From Rhodohalobacter sp. 614A (GTDB lineage: Bacteria; Bacteroidota; Rhodothermia; Balneolales; Balneolaceae), in contig NZ_JAKEDS010000003.1 in assembly GCF_021462415.1 (NCBI RefSeq), forward strand, positions 1 through 64,000: a stretch of DNA of 64,000 bases, in the 5' to 3' direction. The notes beneath the pieces are model-generated. The model was given only the letters and a program-made list of their open reading frames with translations, did not search any database and was not told the DNA's origin. A program made the translations under genes and the position numbers. Below are positions 35,880 through 44,640 of the stretch, piece by piece; the first letter of the stretch is position 1; each line of letters starts with the position of its first letter.

Positions 35880-35967
35880 ATCCCTCCAAAATGACTACAA
35901 TTTTTCCATTGACAAATCTGTGGAAAAAGCCATAACATTAGAGAGTTTTTGACTTATTTGTCATTTT

Positions 35968-37290
35968 ATGAAAATTGCATCAAATAAATTCATCGAGAAT
36001 GCCTCTGCCGGGAAGCTCATTCTCCTTGGATATTTGCTCATTCTGCTCGCCGGTTTTATCCTGTTATCTCTTCCCTTTAGCGTCAGTACAACAGTCACCT
36101 CACTCGACCATTTTTTCATCGCCACATCGGCCCTGTCCACTACAGGATTGGTTTCTGTTGGCATAAGCGAAAATTACTCGTTTTTTGGAGAACTGGTCAT
36201 TTTGCTGCTTATTCAGTTGGGCGGAATCGGTTATATGTCCCTCGGATCTTTTATTATTTTAGGATCCAAGAGACGAATATCAAAAACCGGTGTCAAATTA
36301 CTCGAATTTGATTTCAGCCTTCCCAAAGGATTCAGCATCCTTCACTTCGTAAAAAATGTCATCTGGTTCAGTTTGCTAATTGAATTGGCAGGTGCAATTT
36401 TTCTATACTTCATTTTTCTAAACCAGGATGTCTCGAACCCGATTTGGAATGCTATTTTTCACAGTATCTCAGCCTTCTGCACAGCGGGATTTAGTCTATT
36501 CAATACCAGCTTTGAAGCATTTAAGGATCATTTCTGGCTAAACCTGGTGATCTCCGCTCTTTCTTTTTCTGGTGCTATCGGGTTTATCGTATTCTCAGAT
36601 GTTTACGAAAGGCTTGCCGGACGCAAAAAGCAGATCACATACACCAGCCGAATCATTCTCCGCTTCACAATCATCATGATCGCATTTGGAACGGTGATTC
36701 TTTTTGTTTCGGACTCAAACCTGCTGCAATATCCTGCCTGGGAACGGCTCATGGTTGCCGCATTTCAGAGCATGACAGCACTAACTACCGTGGGATTCAA
36801 CACGTTTCCCATCCAGGATCTGCTTGGGGCTTCCATATTTCTGATAATTATGCTAATGCTCATGGGCGCTTCACCTTCGGGAACGGGTGGAGGTATCAAG
36901 TCCACTACAATGACAGCTTTGTATGCAGAAGTTATTTCAACACTGAGAGGAAAGAAAAAAGTTACCTACCTCGGCAGAATCATCCCCAGTCACAGGATTA
37001 AAATGGCATCCAGTAACTTCTTCTTCTATACCTTCATCCTGACCTGCGGAATTTTTCTTCTTTTGCTGACCGAATCACATCCCGTCTTTGATACCATTTT
37101 CGAAGCAACGTCTGCTTTGGGAACCGTCGGGTTGAGTACCGGTATCACAGGAAGTTTATCACCGCTCGGCAAAGTGATTATTATTATCCTGATGTTTCTT
37201 GGCAGGATTGGCCCACTTTCCATTGGTGTGGCTCTTATGACCGTGACCGATGAAGATGCCATAGAATCAGAGCAGGATATTGCGATATGA
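35968..37290 (+). CDS. Trk/Ktr-type potassium transporter, membrane subunit
   Basis: 440 residues of the TrkH/KtrB superfamily. Four pore loops each carry a conserved Gly-filter motif: LSTTGLVSVG, SAFCTAGFSLF, ALTTVGFNTF and ALGTVGLSTG. The helix hairpins between them are typical. The intracellular gating region has MGASPSGTGGGIKSTTM. It imports K+ (with Na+ or H+) at the inner membrane. A cytoplasmic RCK subunit (KtrA/TrkA) is expected but no such gene is adjacent. Confidence 0.92.
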   Translation: MKIASNKFIENASAGKLILLGYLLILLAGFILLSLPFSVSTTVTSLDHFFIATSALSTTGLVSVGISENYSFFGELVILLLIQLGGIGYMSLGSFIILGSKRRISKTGVKLLEFDFSLPKGFSILHFVKNVIWFSLLIELAGAIFLYFIFLNQDVSNPIWNAIFHSISAFCTAGFSLFNTSFEAFKDHFWLNLVISALSFSGAIGFIVFSDVYERLAGRKKQITYTSRIILRFTIIMIAFGTVILFVSDSNLLQYPAWERLMVAAFQSMTALTTVGFNTFPIQDLLGASIFLIIMLMLMGASPSGTGGGIKSTTMTALYAEVISTLRGKKKVTYLGRIIPSHRIKMASSNFFFYTFILTCGIFLLLLTESHPVFDTIFEATSALGTVGLSTGITGSLSPLGKVIIIILMFLGRIGPLSIGVALMTVTDEDAIESEQDIAI

Positions 37291-37325
37291 TTTGATAAAT
37301 CAGAAGCTCAGAATCTTGTCTTGTT

Positions 37326-37402
37326 CCTTGTTCCCAAGCTCTGCTTCCCTTCAAAAAGAAGCGGAGCTTAACATTCCGTTCCGAACGGGACGTTCGGAAC
37401 GA
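37326..37402. repeat. Intergenic palindromic repeat, copy B (deleted version)
   Basis: CCTTGTTCCCAAGCTCTGCT (37326-37345) matches copy A; then the sequence jumps to CCCTTCAAAAAGAAGCGGAG and GTTCCGAACGGGACGTTCGG. AAGCTCTGCTTCCC/GAAGCGGAGCTT and CCGTTCCGAACGG-type arms form hairpins. It lies in the 194-nt gap after the K+ transporter. Confidence 0.6.
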
Positions 37403-37484
37403 GTAAAAGAGTAAAAGAAGTTTTCGACTTCATTCTTTCGCTACCGCTCTTTCTTTGCGCTCAAACTGACAGTTTTTTATAAAG

Positions 37485-38579
37485 CTAAACCTTCGGTTCC
37501 TGCTGACTCAAACAATGAAAAGATCCCAATCCCCAGATAATATCAATCGAATTAATGCCGACTACTTTACGATTCGGAAAGTAATTCTGCAGGATGTCCA
37601 ACGCCTTTTCATCATTCGGATCGTCAAAAACCGGGACAATCACATAGTTGTTGCAGATATAGAAATTAGCATAGGAACATGGAAGACGCTGTCCCTGGTA
37701 ATACCGAGCTGATGGCATCGGTAGTTCCACAACATTCAGTGGTTTTCCCTCTTCGGTTTTCAGGATTTGCAATCGCTCCAGGTTTTCCCTCAGCGGTTGA
37801 TAATTTTCATCGGAAGAGTCTTCTTCAACAACCGTAACCACGGTGCCCTCATTTACAAATCGGGTCAGGTCGTCGATGTGTCCGTCGGTGTCATCGCCCA
37901 CAATTCCGTCCCCCAGCCAGAGAATATTTGTCACGCCATAAAATCCCCGAAGGTATTCTTCAATTTGCTCTTTTGTGAGATGTGGATTGCGGTTTTCATT
38001 CAGCAAACAAGACGTCGTGGTGAGCACGGTTCCCTTTCCGTTGAAATCCACCGATCCGCCTTCCATCACAATATCGACAATGGTAAACGGCAGTTTTTTT
38101 TGCAGCGCTATTCTTCTCGGAATCGCATCATCCAGATCATACGGCGGATATTTTTCGCCCCAGGCATTGTATCCCCAGTCCACAATTATTTTGTTGTGAT
38201 CAGCTTCCGGATTCACCAAAAACGCCGGGCCATGATCGCGGCACCAGGCATCATTCGTTGGATTCAAATAGAAAAAAATCCGGTTCATATCAGCCCCGGC
38301 TTTTTCAATTACCGAATATGCTTCTTCAGCCATTTTTTTATTGCCGACGTTGATATTCACCTTCTCCCCTTCCGCCACCAACTTTATGAACTGAGTATAG
38401 GCTGGAAAAATACTTTCGATCTTGCCCGGCCATGTATCAGGATTGTGAGGCCAGCTCAGCCAGGTCGCTTCGTGTTCGGCAAACTCCGCGGGAAAATAGT
38501 AGCCTTTTTCGGCAGGAATCCCTTCAAACGTTGGCTTTGGATCGGGATTCTCAGGAGCTTCAACGAGATTCATCTTCAT
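37485..38579 (-). CDS. aguA: Agmatine deiminase
   Basis: 364 residues of the agmatine deiminase/peptidylarginine deiminase fold. It hydrolyses agmatine to N-carbamoylputrescine and ammonia. WLSWPHNPDTW opens the fold, NDAWCRDHGP holds catalytic Asp/His, VGDDTDGHIDDLTRF follows, and the catalytic Cys sits in GSFHCLSQQEP near the C terminus. The upstream aguB gene overlaps its start by about 20 nt, so the two enzymes are co-translated and act in sequence toward putrescine. Confidence 0.93.
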   Translation of the reverse strand: MKMNLVEAPENPDPKPTFEGIPAEKGYYFPAEFAEHEATWLSWPHNPDTWPGKIESIFPAYTQFIKLVAEGEKVNINVGNKKMAEEAYSVIEKAGADMNRIFFYLNPTNDAWCRDHGPAFLVNPEADHNKIIVDWGYNAWGEKYPPYDLDDAIPRRIALQKKLPFTIVDIVMEGGSVDFNGKGTVLTTTSCLLNENRNPHLTKEQIEEYLRGFYGVTNILWLGDGIVGDDTDGHIDDLTRFVNEGTVVTVVEEDSSDENYQPLRENLERLQILKTEEGKPLNVVELPMPSARYYQGQRLPCSYANFYICNNYVIVPVFDDPNDEKALDILQNYFPNRKVVGINSIDIIWGLGSFHCLSQQEPKV

Positions 38580-39444
38580 CTAAAAACCTCTTGGTGATGG
38601 GATCATATGAGTCGATTCGACGATCTCTTAAAAACGGCCAGTGAGTTCGGTATTCGTTGGATTTGGTCATGGAGAGAGATTCCACGTGCACTTCTTCGTC
38701 TGTATGAGAAGCCTGGTATAAAATCCGCCCGAATGAGTTGGTGACAAACGAACCGCCCCAGAAATTCATCTCGCCTTCGGCACCCACACGATTCACAGAA
38801 ATCACGGGGATTCCGTTGGCCACAGAATGCGACCGCTGAATGGTTTGCCACGCCTGGTATTGTTCGTTATTGGTTGGATCATCCTGCGAACGATGCCATC
38901 CGATTGCCGTGGGATAGAACAACATCTCAGCCCCTTTTAACGTCGTAATCCTGGCGGCTTCGGGATACCACTGATCCCAGCAGATCAGCACGCCAATCTT
39001 TGCAAATTTCGTATCGAAAATCCGGTAGCCGGTATCGCCGGGTGTGAAGTAGAATTTCTCGTAATAACCGGGATCATCCGGAATATGCATTTTGCGATAT
39101 TTGCCGAGATACGAACCGTCAGCATCCAGCACCGCGGTGGTATTGTGATAGAGCCCTTCCGCCCGTTTTTCAAACAGCGATGCGACAATGACCACACCCA
39201 GTTCACCGGCCAGTTTCCCAAGGGCCTCCGTACTGGGACCGGGAATTGGTTCTGCCAGTTTAAAATTGTCATAGTCTTCCACATCGCAAAAATAGAGCGA
39301 CCGAAACAGCTCTTGCAGACACACAATTTGAGCGCCTTTCCCGGCAGCTTCTCTCACTTTTTCGATGGCTTTAATCAGATTTTCTTCGGAATTTTTTGTA
39401 CAACTCATTTGTACGATCCCAACGTTCACATTTCGTTCTGACAC
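38560..39444 (-). CDS. aguB: N-carbamoylputrescine amidohydrolase
   Basis: 294 residues of the nitrilase superfamily. The catalytic triad is visible as Glu in QELFRSLYF, Lys in KYRKMHIPDDPGYYE and Cys in LICWDQWYPEAAR. It converts N-carbamoylputrescine to putrescine. The start is GTG 39442-39444, preferred over the TTG two codons earlier because GGAG lies 6 nt upstream of the GTG. The gene overlaps aguA by 20 nt. Putrescine supply links to polyamine synthesis. Confidence 0.92.
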   Translation of the reverse strand: MSERNVNVGIVQMSCTKNSEENLIKAIEKVREAAGKGAQIVCLQELFRSLYFCDVEDYDNFKLAEPIPGPSTEALGKLAGELGVVIVASLFEKRAEGLYHNTTAVLDADGSYLGKYRKMHIPDDPGYYEKFYFTPGDTGYRIFDTKFAKIGVLICWDQWYPEAARITTLKGAEMLFYPTAIGWHRSQDDPTNNEQYQAWQTIQRSHSVANGIPVISVNRVGAEGEMNFWGGSFVTNSFGRILYQASHTDEEVHVESLSMTKSNEYRTHWPFLRDRRIDSYDPITKRFLDEDESR

Positions 39445-39575
39445 GATCAACTCCGTTTATTTTATTCACTGCTAAAGTTAGCCAATAAACCGCGTTGTTG
39501 AAACAGGCGAATGTTGGATTTCAGATTGGAGAGTTGACACGATTGATGTATACTCTCTCATCAAAAAGAAAAAGA

Positions 39576-39737
39576 ATGGACGAAAAAATCATATCTAAAG
39601 ATCGGGGTTTTGCAATCGGTTTAATTTTGGGCCTGATAGCTGGCGTCCTCACCGGAGAACTGGTGTACGGACTTTTAGGCGGATTACTTTTCGGGCTTGG
39701 GATTCGTGCATTTTTGGGGCAGAGAGAGAATGATTGA
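39576..39737 (+). CDS. Small membrane protein (53 residues)
   Basis: Start ATG 39576 preceded by a purine-rich AAAAAGAAAAAG. A hydrophobic hairpin GFAIGLILGLIAGVLTGELVYGLLGGLLFGLG (Gly-rich, residues 9-43) suggests two packed helices; the ends are charged (MDEKIISKDR, RAFLGQREND). No family recognised. It is divergent from aguB. Confidence 0.55.
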   Translation: MDEKIISKDRGFAIGLILGLIAGVLTGELVYGLLGGLLFGLGIRAFLGQREND

Positions 39738-39843
39738 TTTTAGCTTTCCATAAACAAAAATCGATTCATCATTATTCGATTCTTCAATATCCTTCCTTCT
39801 TCTGAGAACCACACGACTATGTAGTTAGACTTCTATCCTTTGT

Positions 39844-39900
39844 GAATATTTTACTTATAAAATATTCGATAATAACGGTTATTGAATGGGATTATCGAAT
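39844..39900. repeat. Cluster of overlapping inverted repeats at the left edge of the AT-rich island
   Basis: In the gene-free 39738-40056 stretch three palindromes overlap. GAATATTTTA/TAAAATATTC (39844-39853/39858-39867) is a perfect 10-bp hairpin with a 4-nt loop. ATTCGATAAT/ATTATCGAAT (39864-39873/39891-39900) is a second 10-bp pair. AATAAC/GTTATT (39871-39876/39878-39883) lies inside it. A looser GAAATT/AATTTC follows near 39906. The rest of the gap is AT-rich with nothing else recognised. Confidence 0.7.
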
Positions 39901-40056
39901 ACTTTGAAATTAGAATTTCCAAACAATTTGGGGATTATCACTCATTGTTCTTAATTGGTAAGACATATGTTATGTTTCTTTTCAGTCTACTATTAAAAAT
40001 CGAGTAAGATATATATAAACCATTTTATTAAATGAAATTTTAACAAATACTTGCGT

Positions 40057-40536
40057 ATGGAAATTTTAATAATAATCGGGATCATAATAATTGCTTGGTG
40101 GCTTTTTAAAAGCAATAATAATTCAACTTCCTCTTCGCATGGAATAGATAATATTTATTATTCGGGGGCACAAGCGGTTATCTCGATAATTGATAGCCAT
40201 ATACAAATGCAAGGAGGTAAAGATTCTCTGCCTGCAAAAGCTAAAGATTCTTATTCACTTGGTTACATAGCTGGTATGCTGGATGCTTCACTTCATAATC
40301 TTGCCCAAAAAAATTTAGAAAAATTTATAGAGGTTTTGTCCTTTACCTTGAATTCTTTATTCGGCAATAGTGAAGGAAAACGATTAATACTTAAAGTTTT
40401 TGATTTACTCGAAAATCCAGACCAAGTCTATTATAAAGCAATGGAAGATGGAGGAAATGAATTTTTAGATTTTATTAGAGGAAATATTCATGCGCCAACT
40501 GGTTGGGCATGGTATATTATGGATCACAATTTTTAG
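40057..40536 (+). CDS. Unrecognised protein with N-terminal membrane anchor (AT-rich island)
   Basis: 159 residues from ATG 40057 (an in-frame TTG two codons earlier is less likely). One hydrophobic helix at 2-16 (EILIIIGIIIIAWWLFK) anchors a soluble domain with GIDNIYYSGAQAVISIIDSH, an AGMLDASLHNLAQKNLEKF helix and the tail HAPTGWAWYIMDHNF. No family recognised. Base composition is visibly more AT-rich than neighbours (many AAT/TTA/ATA codons), suggesting recent acquisition. An alternative frame stays open past its end to 40646; a frameshifted or fused version is possible. Confidence 0.55.
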   Translation: MEILIIIGIIIIAWWLFKSNNNSTSSSHGIDNIYYSGAQAVISIIDSHIQMQGGKDSLPAKAKDSYSLGYIAGMLDASLHNLAQKNLEKFIEVLSFTLNSLFGNSEGKRLILKVFDLLENPDQVYYKAMEDGGNEFLDFIRGNIHAPTGWAWYIMDHNF

Positions 40537-40661
40537 TATCAGGTGATAAAGACTGCAATAATGGAGAGAAGTATGTTGGTTTTAGGATTTCACTTATTGC
40601 TTTAGGAAATGTTTTATTTGTTAGTTCTTGGATCTCTAATCATTAAAAAAAATTACTTCGC

Positions 40662-41375
40662 ATGAGAATTTTTATTTACGCTTTAATAATTATCTCATTG
40701 ATCTCACTTTCAGCAATATCTTTTTTTTATTTAGGGTCTGGAAATACTCAAGAGTTTTTTACAAGTCTATCAACAAATATTATTGCCATTGTAATCACAT
40801 TAGCTGGTGTTGAAGGAATAATCTGGTTACACGAAAAAAGAATATGGGAAAAAGTTGATTCTAAGGTACTCGAAGATATTTTATTAATAAATATGGGATT
40901 AATTGGCAGAATCAACGACTCGCTCAAAATTCCCAAAGAACTGTTTGACACAAAAAAACTAAAGAGTTCGGATTGTAACGTTCGCAATAATGAATTAGTA
41001 ACTTTTTTGGCCGAAAAAATGACAGATGAGCTCATTTTGGACAAAGTGAATTCAGCAGCGGATACATCAATACTAAAAATAGAATCGAATTTTCAGATAA
41101 TATTACAGGAATACAATTCAATTCTAAATACTTTTGGGTCTCGATTTGACCCTAAAATCTTAAATCCACTTTTAGATCTTAAAAGAACATTATTTACGAC
41201 TATTGAATTTATTCGATCATTTAAAATAGAGTCGGATATTTTTATGTCAGAGAATATTAATTTCAATTCACACCTTACAGGTCGAATTTCAAATATTAAG
41301 AAAAGCTTAATTGTCTTAATACTTGAATTGAATAGTGAAATTGATTACAACAAATTAAGCCGTCAAGAAACATAA
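40662..41375 (+). CDS. Unrecognised two-helix membrane protein (AT-rich island)
   Basis: 237 residues. Two N-terminal membrane helices (about 3-23 and 39-60, with LSTNIIAIVITLAGVEGIIWL) precede a long helical cytoplasmic domain (EKRIWEKVDSKVLEDILLIN...). The C-terminal half is leucine/isoleucine-rich and probably all helical. No family recognised; two-helix anchor plus helical domain recurs in accessory proteins of defence or mobile islands, but that is only an analogy. AT-rich like its neighbour. The stop TAA lies inside the first bases of an attC-like hairpin. Confidence 0.6.
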   Translation: MRIFIYALIIISLISLSAISFFYLGSGNTQEFFTSLSTNIIAIVITLAGVEGIIWLHEKRIWEKVDSKVLEDILLINMGLIGRINDSLKIPKELFDTKKLKSSDCNVRNNELVTFLAEKMTDELILDKVNSAADTSILKIESNFQIILQEYNSILNTFGSRFDPKILNPLLDLKRTLFTTIEFIRSFKIESDIFMSENINFNSHLTGRISNIKKSLIVLILELNSEIDYNKLSRQET

Positions 41376-41460
41376 CAAGCATTTCCTGCTGACGTGCAAG
41401 TATTTTTAGCTTTATTTCAAAATTGATTGCAACGCAGCAGAAATGCCGAACCGTTAATAC
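41371..41460 (+). repeat. attC-like recombination-site candidate (imperfect hairpin)
   Basis: The element runs CATAACAAGC ... CCGTTAATAC. The left arm (41379-41399) and right arm (41427-41446) pair as GCATTTC/GAAATGC, TGCTG/CAGCA, CGT/ACG, GCAA/TTGC: 19 bp with a bulged C and a bulged A in the left arm and one extra base in the right. The spacer is 27 nt. TAAC at the left end overlaps the gene's stop codon and GTTA stands near the right end. This matches integron attC plan (R'' with AAC, arms with extrahelical bases, R' with GTT) although neither end fits RYYYAAC/GTTRRRY exactly. No integrase gene is in the window. Confidence 0.45.
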
Positions 41461-41464
41461 CCAT

Positions 41465-41545
41465 TCACCCCACCGAAACCCCGTTCACATAATTCCCAAC
41501 CCTTTCAATTTGTGATGCAAGTTCAGAGCCTTCGATGGTGGTCAT
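41465..41545 (-). pseudogene. 3' relic of a vanY-like gene
   Basis: On the minus strand this stretch reads ...TTIEGSELASQIERVGNYVN GVSVG then TGA at 41465-41467. The intact VanY-like gene at 47050-47829 ends GFEGSDLAPEIDMVGNFVNG VSVKIKNY. The DNA also shares ACCGAAACCCCGTTCACA exactly. Only about 26 codons remain; the peptidase domain is gone. It starts right after the attC-like element and ends 44 nt before the kinase gene, so it marks an old duplication or a deletion scar. Confidence 0.7.
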
Positions 41546-41588
41546 ACATTTGTTTGCTAAGTCAAATCAGGATTTACTCCATCTCCTG

Positions 41589-44558
41589 TCAATTAGCACT
41601 CGACAAAACAGCCATCGACTTTTGCAATTCTTTTGCCTGATTTTGAAGCCGGATTCCGTGATAGTCTGTCCGGTCACGTACGATATCCAGCACGTGATTG
41701 ATCTCCTCTTGTGCGGCTTTTGTTTGCCCTCCCGCGGCGAGACATTCGCCCAATACCAGGTGAGCAGATAATCGTTGCCAGTGCTCCTGTGGCAGTGTGA
41801 TTTCAGAAGCTTCCACCGCTTCCCGGAGAAATGGTTCCGCTTCATCCGTACGATCTTGTTCTGTCAGCAGTTGACCGAGATTCGTCAGCGTCCAAATGGT
41901 ATTTTTATGATTCACTGAAATCGTATGTCTCTGGATTTCCAGGGCTTCTTTGAAAGCAGATTCTGCTTCATCTTTTTTCCCATCAGCTTGCAAAGCTTTG
42001 CCATAAATGGTCAGGGTTCTGGCCAAATCCGGATGATTTTCTCCAACGGTTTGTTCATAGATATCCATGGATTGTTCCAAAAACGGTATTGCTTTGTCGG
42101 GGGCTTTTTCAGACAGAGCTTTTCCCTTAAACGCTAATCCCATGGCGTAGTAACGGTGGTTCTCTCCCACAGAAACCCTGAACACATCAATGGCTTCATC
42201 CAAAAAAGAGATGGCTTCATCGTTTCGACCGGATTCAATTAGCGCATCGGACAAACCGGAAAGAGCAAACCCAACATACAAATGATCGGGCCCCAGTTGC
42301 CTGCGGTTGTTTTCAAGAATTTGCTGATAGTTTTTGGCCGCCTCCTCATAATGTCCAAGCTCTAATAAAATGAGCGTACGATTATTAAGAGCCGTTGTAA
42401 CTCTTGGATGATCCTCGCCATAAAGCTTTCGTTCCTGCTCCAAAGCCTGCACTGAAAAATATTCGGCGTCCTTAAAATCACCTTTTGTTCGCAACACAAC
42501 CGACAAATTCGACATGGTCGATGCCAGGTCAGGATGTGGAGCGAGAACAAGTTTTTCCCTGATATCCAATGAACGCCGAAGGGCTTCTTCTGATGACTCG
42601 ATTTCTCCCATTTGAAACAACAGCCAACCAAGATTATTCAAATTGGCAGCAACTGCATCGGAGTTTTCCCCAAAGAGTTTTTGGCGCATGGTCAAAGCTT
42701 GTCTGTATAAAGATTCAGCCTCTTCAAAATCACCTTTCATCTCCAGTGTTCTTGCCAGGCGGTCCATATTCATGGCGATATCCGGATCATCTCCCTGGAT
42801 AAAATGACGGCGCATTTCCAAAGCTTCCCGCAACAGTGTTTCTGATCTGTCATAATCACCTTTCCAGCGCAAAACATCGCCGAGCAGATACGAGATTGCA
42901 GCTACATCCGGATGATTTTCTCCGCGCAATTTCCGGGTGTTATCGAGTGCTTTTTGAAGAAGTTCTTCGGATTGATCAAAATCACCCAAAGCCTGCTCAA
43001 CCCGCCCCAAAACGCTATACATTTCTGTTTGAACTTCGGGTTGACCGGCAAGATCAGCCTCAATACGGGCAATTCCATTTCTGACGATTTCTTGTGCCGT
43101 CATTTGCTCTCCCCTGTTTTCCGCCGGATCGGCCGCTTCAAATAGCTGAATGAGATAATCCTGGGCAGCCTGGGCTTTTGCCGCTTCATTTTGTGCAACA
43201 TCCCGTTCTGTTCTTGCGACATCTGCCTGCCAAAGAGCAATGGCAAGTCCGGAAATCACGGCAAATATTGCTATTGCCGAAGCCAAAACAGCCCACCGGT
43301 TTCTGTGGATAAATTTTTGGATTCGATATTGAATCGTGGAGGGACGCGCATACACGGGCCTTCCCTGCAAATAGTTTTCGATATCTTCTGCAAATCCAAG
43401 AGCCGAACGATATCGACGATCAGGCTCTTTCCGGAGAGCCATTAATACAATGCGATCAATATCTCCGGCAAGTTCTTTTTTGAGATCTTCGGCATCTTTC
43501 TTCCCAAATCGCGCATTGAGTTCAGAATCCGTTGTTTCTTCAGTGATAACCTGAGATACAGATCGAATTTCTCCAGCCACAGCCTCACTGGGACGAATCG
43601 GCTCCGTTTCACAAATAACACGCTCCATTTCCAACATAGAATTCTTCTCTATGCGATACGGCTTCTGACCGGTCACCAGCAAATATAGCAGCACTCCAAG
43701 CGCATAAATATCAGAAGCCGTGGTAATCTGTTTACCCTGGATCTGTTCGGGAGCGGCAAACTCCGGGGTCATCAGTCTCATTCCTGTTTGCGTGTGATAA
43801 TGGGTCACCGATATTTCATCCGGCTGCAGCAGTTTCGCAATACCAAAATCCACAAGTTTGATGGTCCCGTCATCCGTCACGAGGACATTGGCCGGTTTAA
43901 TGTCACGATGGACAACCAGGTTTTGATGGGCATAGTGAACGGCTTCGCAAACGGTTTTAAACAATTCCAATCTCTCCCTGATTGAAAGCTTGTGCTTGTT
44001 ACAATATTTATCAATCGGCTCGCCTTGTATGTATTCCATCACAAAAAATGGTCGGCCGTCCGTATGCACTCCGCCGTCATAAAGCTGTGCGATGTTTGCA
44101 TGCTCCAACGAAGCAAGAATTTTACCTTCGTGATGGAAACGGCGAAGTATATCTTGGGTGTCCATCCCCCGCCGGACAAGTTTCAAAGCCACTTTTTTGT
44201 CGTATGGAGCATCTGCTTTTTTAGCAACATATACACTTCCCATTCCGCCCCGGCCAATCTTTTCAAGTATTTCGTAGGGACCGACTGTTGATCCGGGAGC
44301 TTCTGATTCTTCAGTGTATCCTCCCATTTTGGTCAAAAGGTCCGGAATGATCGGAGCGGCAAATGTACCGGCAGATTCACCCAGAAGATCTTCAGCTTCA
44401 TCATGCATTTGAAGGAGCTTTTCAACATGATTCATAAGTTCAGTATCGGCTCCGCATGTATCCCGGAGAAAGGTTTTCCTGCTGTGTGACGGCAATTCTA
44501 AAACCTCTTTAAAAAGAGTATCAATTTGCAGCCAGCGATCATGGGTCAGATTTTTCAT
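41589..44558 (-). CDS. Transmembrane Ser/Thr protein kinase with TPR repeats
   Basis: 989 residues. An N-terminal module (1-60: WLQIDTLFKEVLELPSHSRKTFL) is typical of ECF-linked kinases. The kinase domain (about 92-380) has IGRGGMGSVY, Lys126 (VALKL), HRDIKPAN (217-224), DFG (237-239) and a PEQIQGK region. All key residues are present, so it should be active. One membrane helix lies at about 425-447. The extracytoplasmic part (about 480-970) carries some ten tetratricopeptide repeats of the Kinesin-light-chain type (A/G...RLLGEDHPxxA style). It is paired with an ECF sigma factor 82 nt upstream. Confidence 0.93.
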   Translation of the reverse strand: MKNLTHDRWLQIDTLFKEVLELPSHSRKTFLRDTCGADTELMNHVEKLLQMHDEAEDLLGESAGTFAAPIIPDLLTKMGGYTEESEAPGSTVGPYEILEKIGRGGMGSVYVAKKADAPYDKKVALKLVRRGMDTQDILRRFHHEGKILASLEHANIAQLYDGGVHTDGRPFFVMEYIQGEPIDKYCNKHKLSIRERLELFKTVCEAVHYAHQNLVVHRDIKPANVLVTDDGTIKLVDFGIAKLLQPDEISVTHYHTQTGMRLMTPEFAAPEQIQGKQITTASDIYALGVLLYLLVTGQKPYRIEKNSMLEMERVICETEPIRPSEAVAGEIRSVSQVITEETTDSELNARFGKKDAEDLKKELAGDIDRIVLMALRKEPDRRYRSALGFAEDIENYLQGRPVYARPSTIQYRIQKFIHRNRWAVLASAIAIFAVISGLAIALWQADVARTERDVAQNEAAKAQAAQDYLIQLFEAADPAENRGEQMTAQEIVRNGIARIEADLAGQPEVQTEMYSVLGRVEQALGDFDQSEELLQKALDNTRKLRGENHPDVAAISYLLGDVLRWKGDYDRSETLLREALEMRRHFIQGDDPDIAMNMDRLARTLEMKGDFEEAESLYRQALTMRQKLFGENSDAVAANLNNLGWLLFQMGEIESSEEALRRSLDIREKLVLAPHPDLASTMSNLSVVLRTKGDFKDAEYFSVQALEQERKLYGEDHPRVTTALNNRTLILLELGHYEEAAKNYQQILENNRRQLGPDHLYVGFALSGLSDALIESGRNDEAISFLDEAIDVFRVSVGENHRYYAMGLAFKGKALSEKAPDKAIPFLEQSMDIYEQTVGENHPDLARTLTIYGKALQADGKKDEAESAFKEALEIQRHTISVNHKNTIWTLTNLGQLLTEQDRTDEAEPFLREAVEASEITLPQEHWQRLSAHLVLGECLAAGGQTKAAQEEINHVLDIVRDRTDYHGIRLQNQAKELQKSMAVLSSAN

Positions 44559-44640
44559 GAGGGTGCGGATTGGATGATCACAAAATGATTAAAAAGCGTG
44601 AATGGAAGTTGGAATCCACCAAAGTAAATATCCTATCTCG

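Noticed and set aside
37767-38597. 276-residue open frame on the plus strand
   Set aside because: It is the antisense of aguA, whose catalytic motifs and overlap with aguB are clear; the antisense peptide has no family pattern.
39864-39900. attC-like site at the left edge of the island
   Set aside because: The palindromes are symmetric and lack the AAC...GTT ends and extrahelical bases; kept only as an inverted-repeat cluster.
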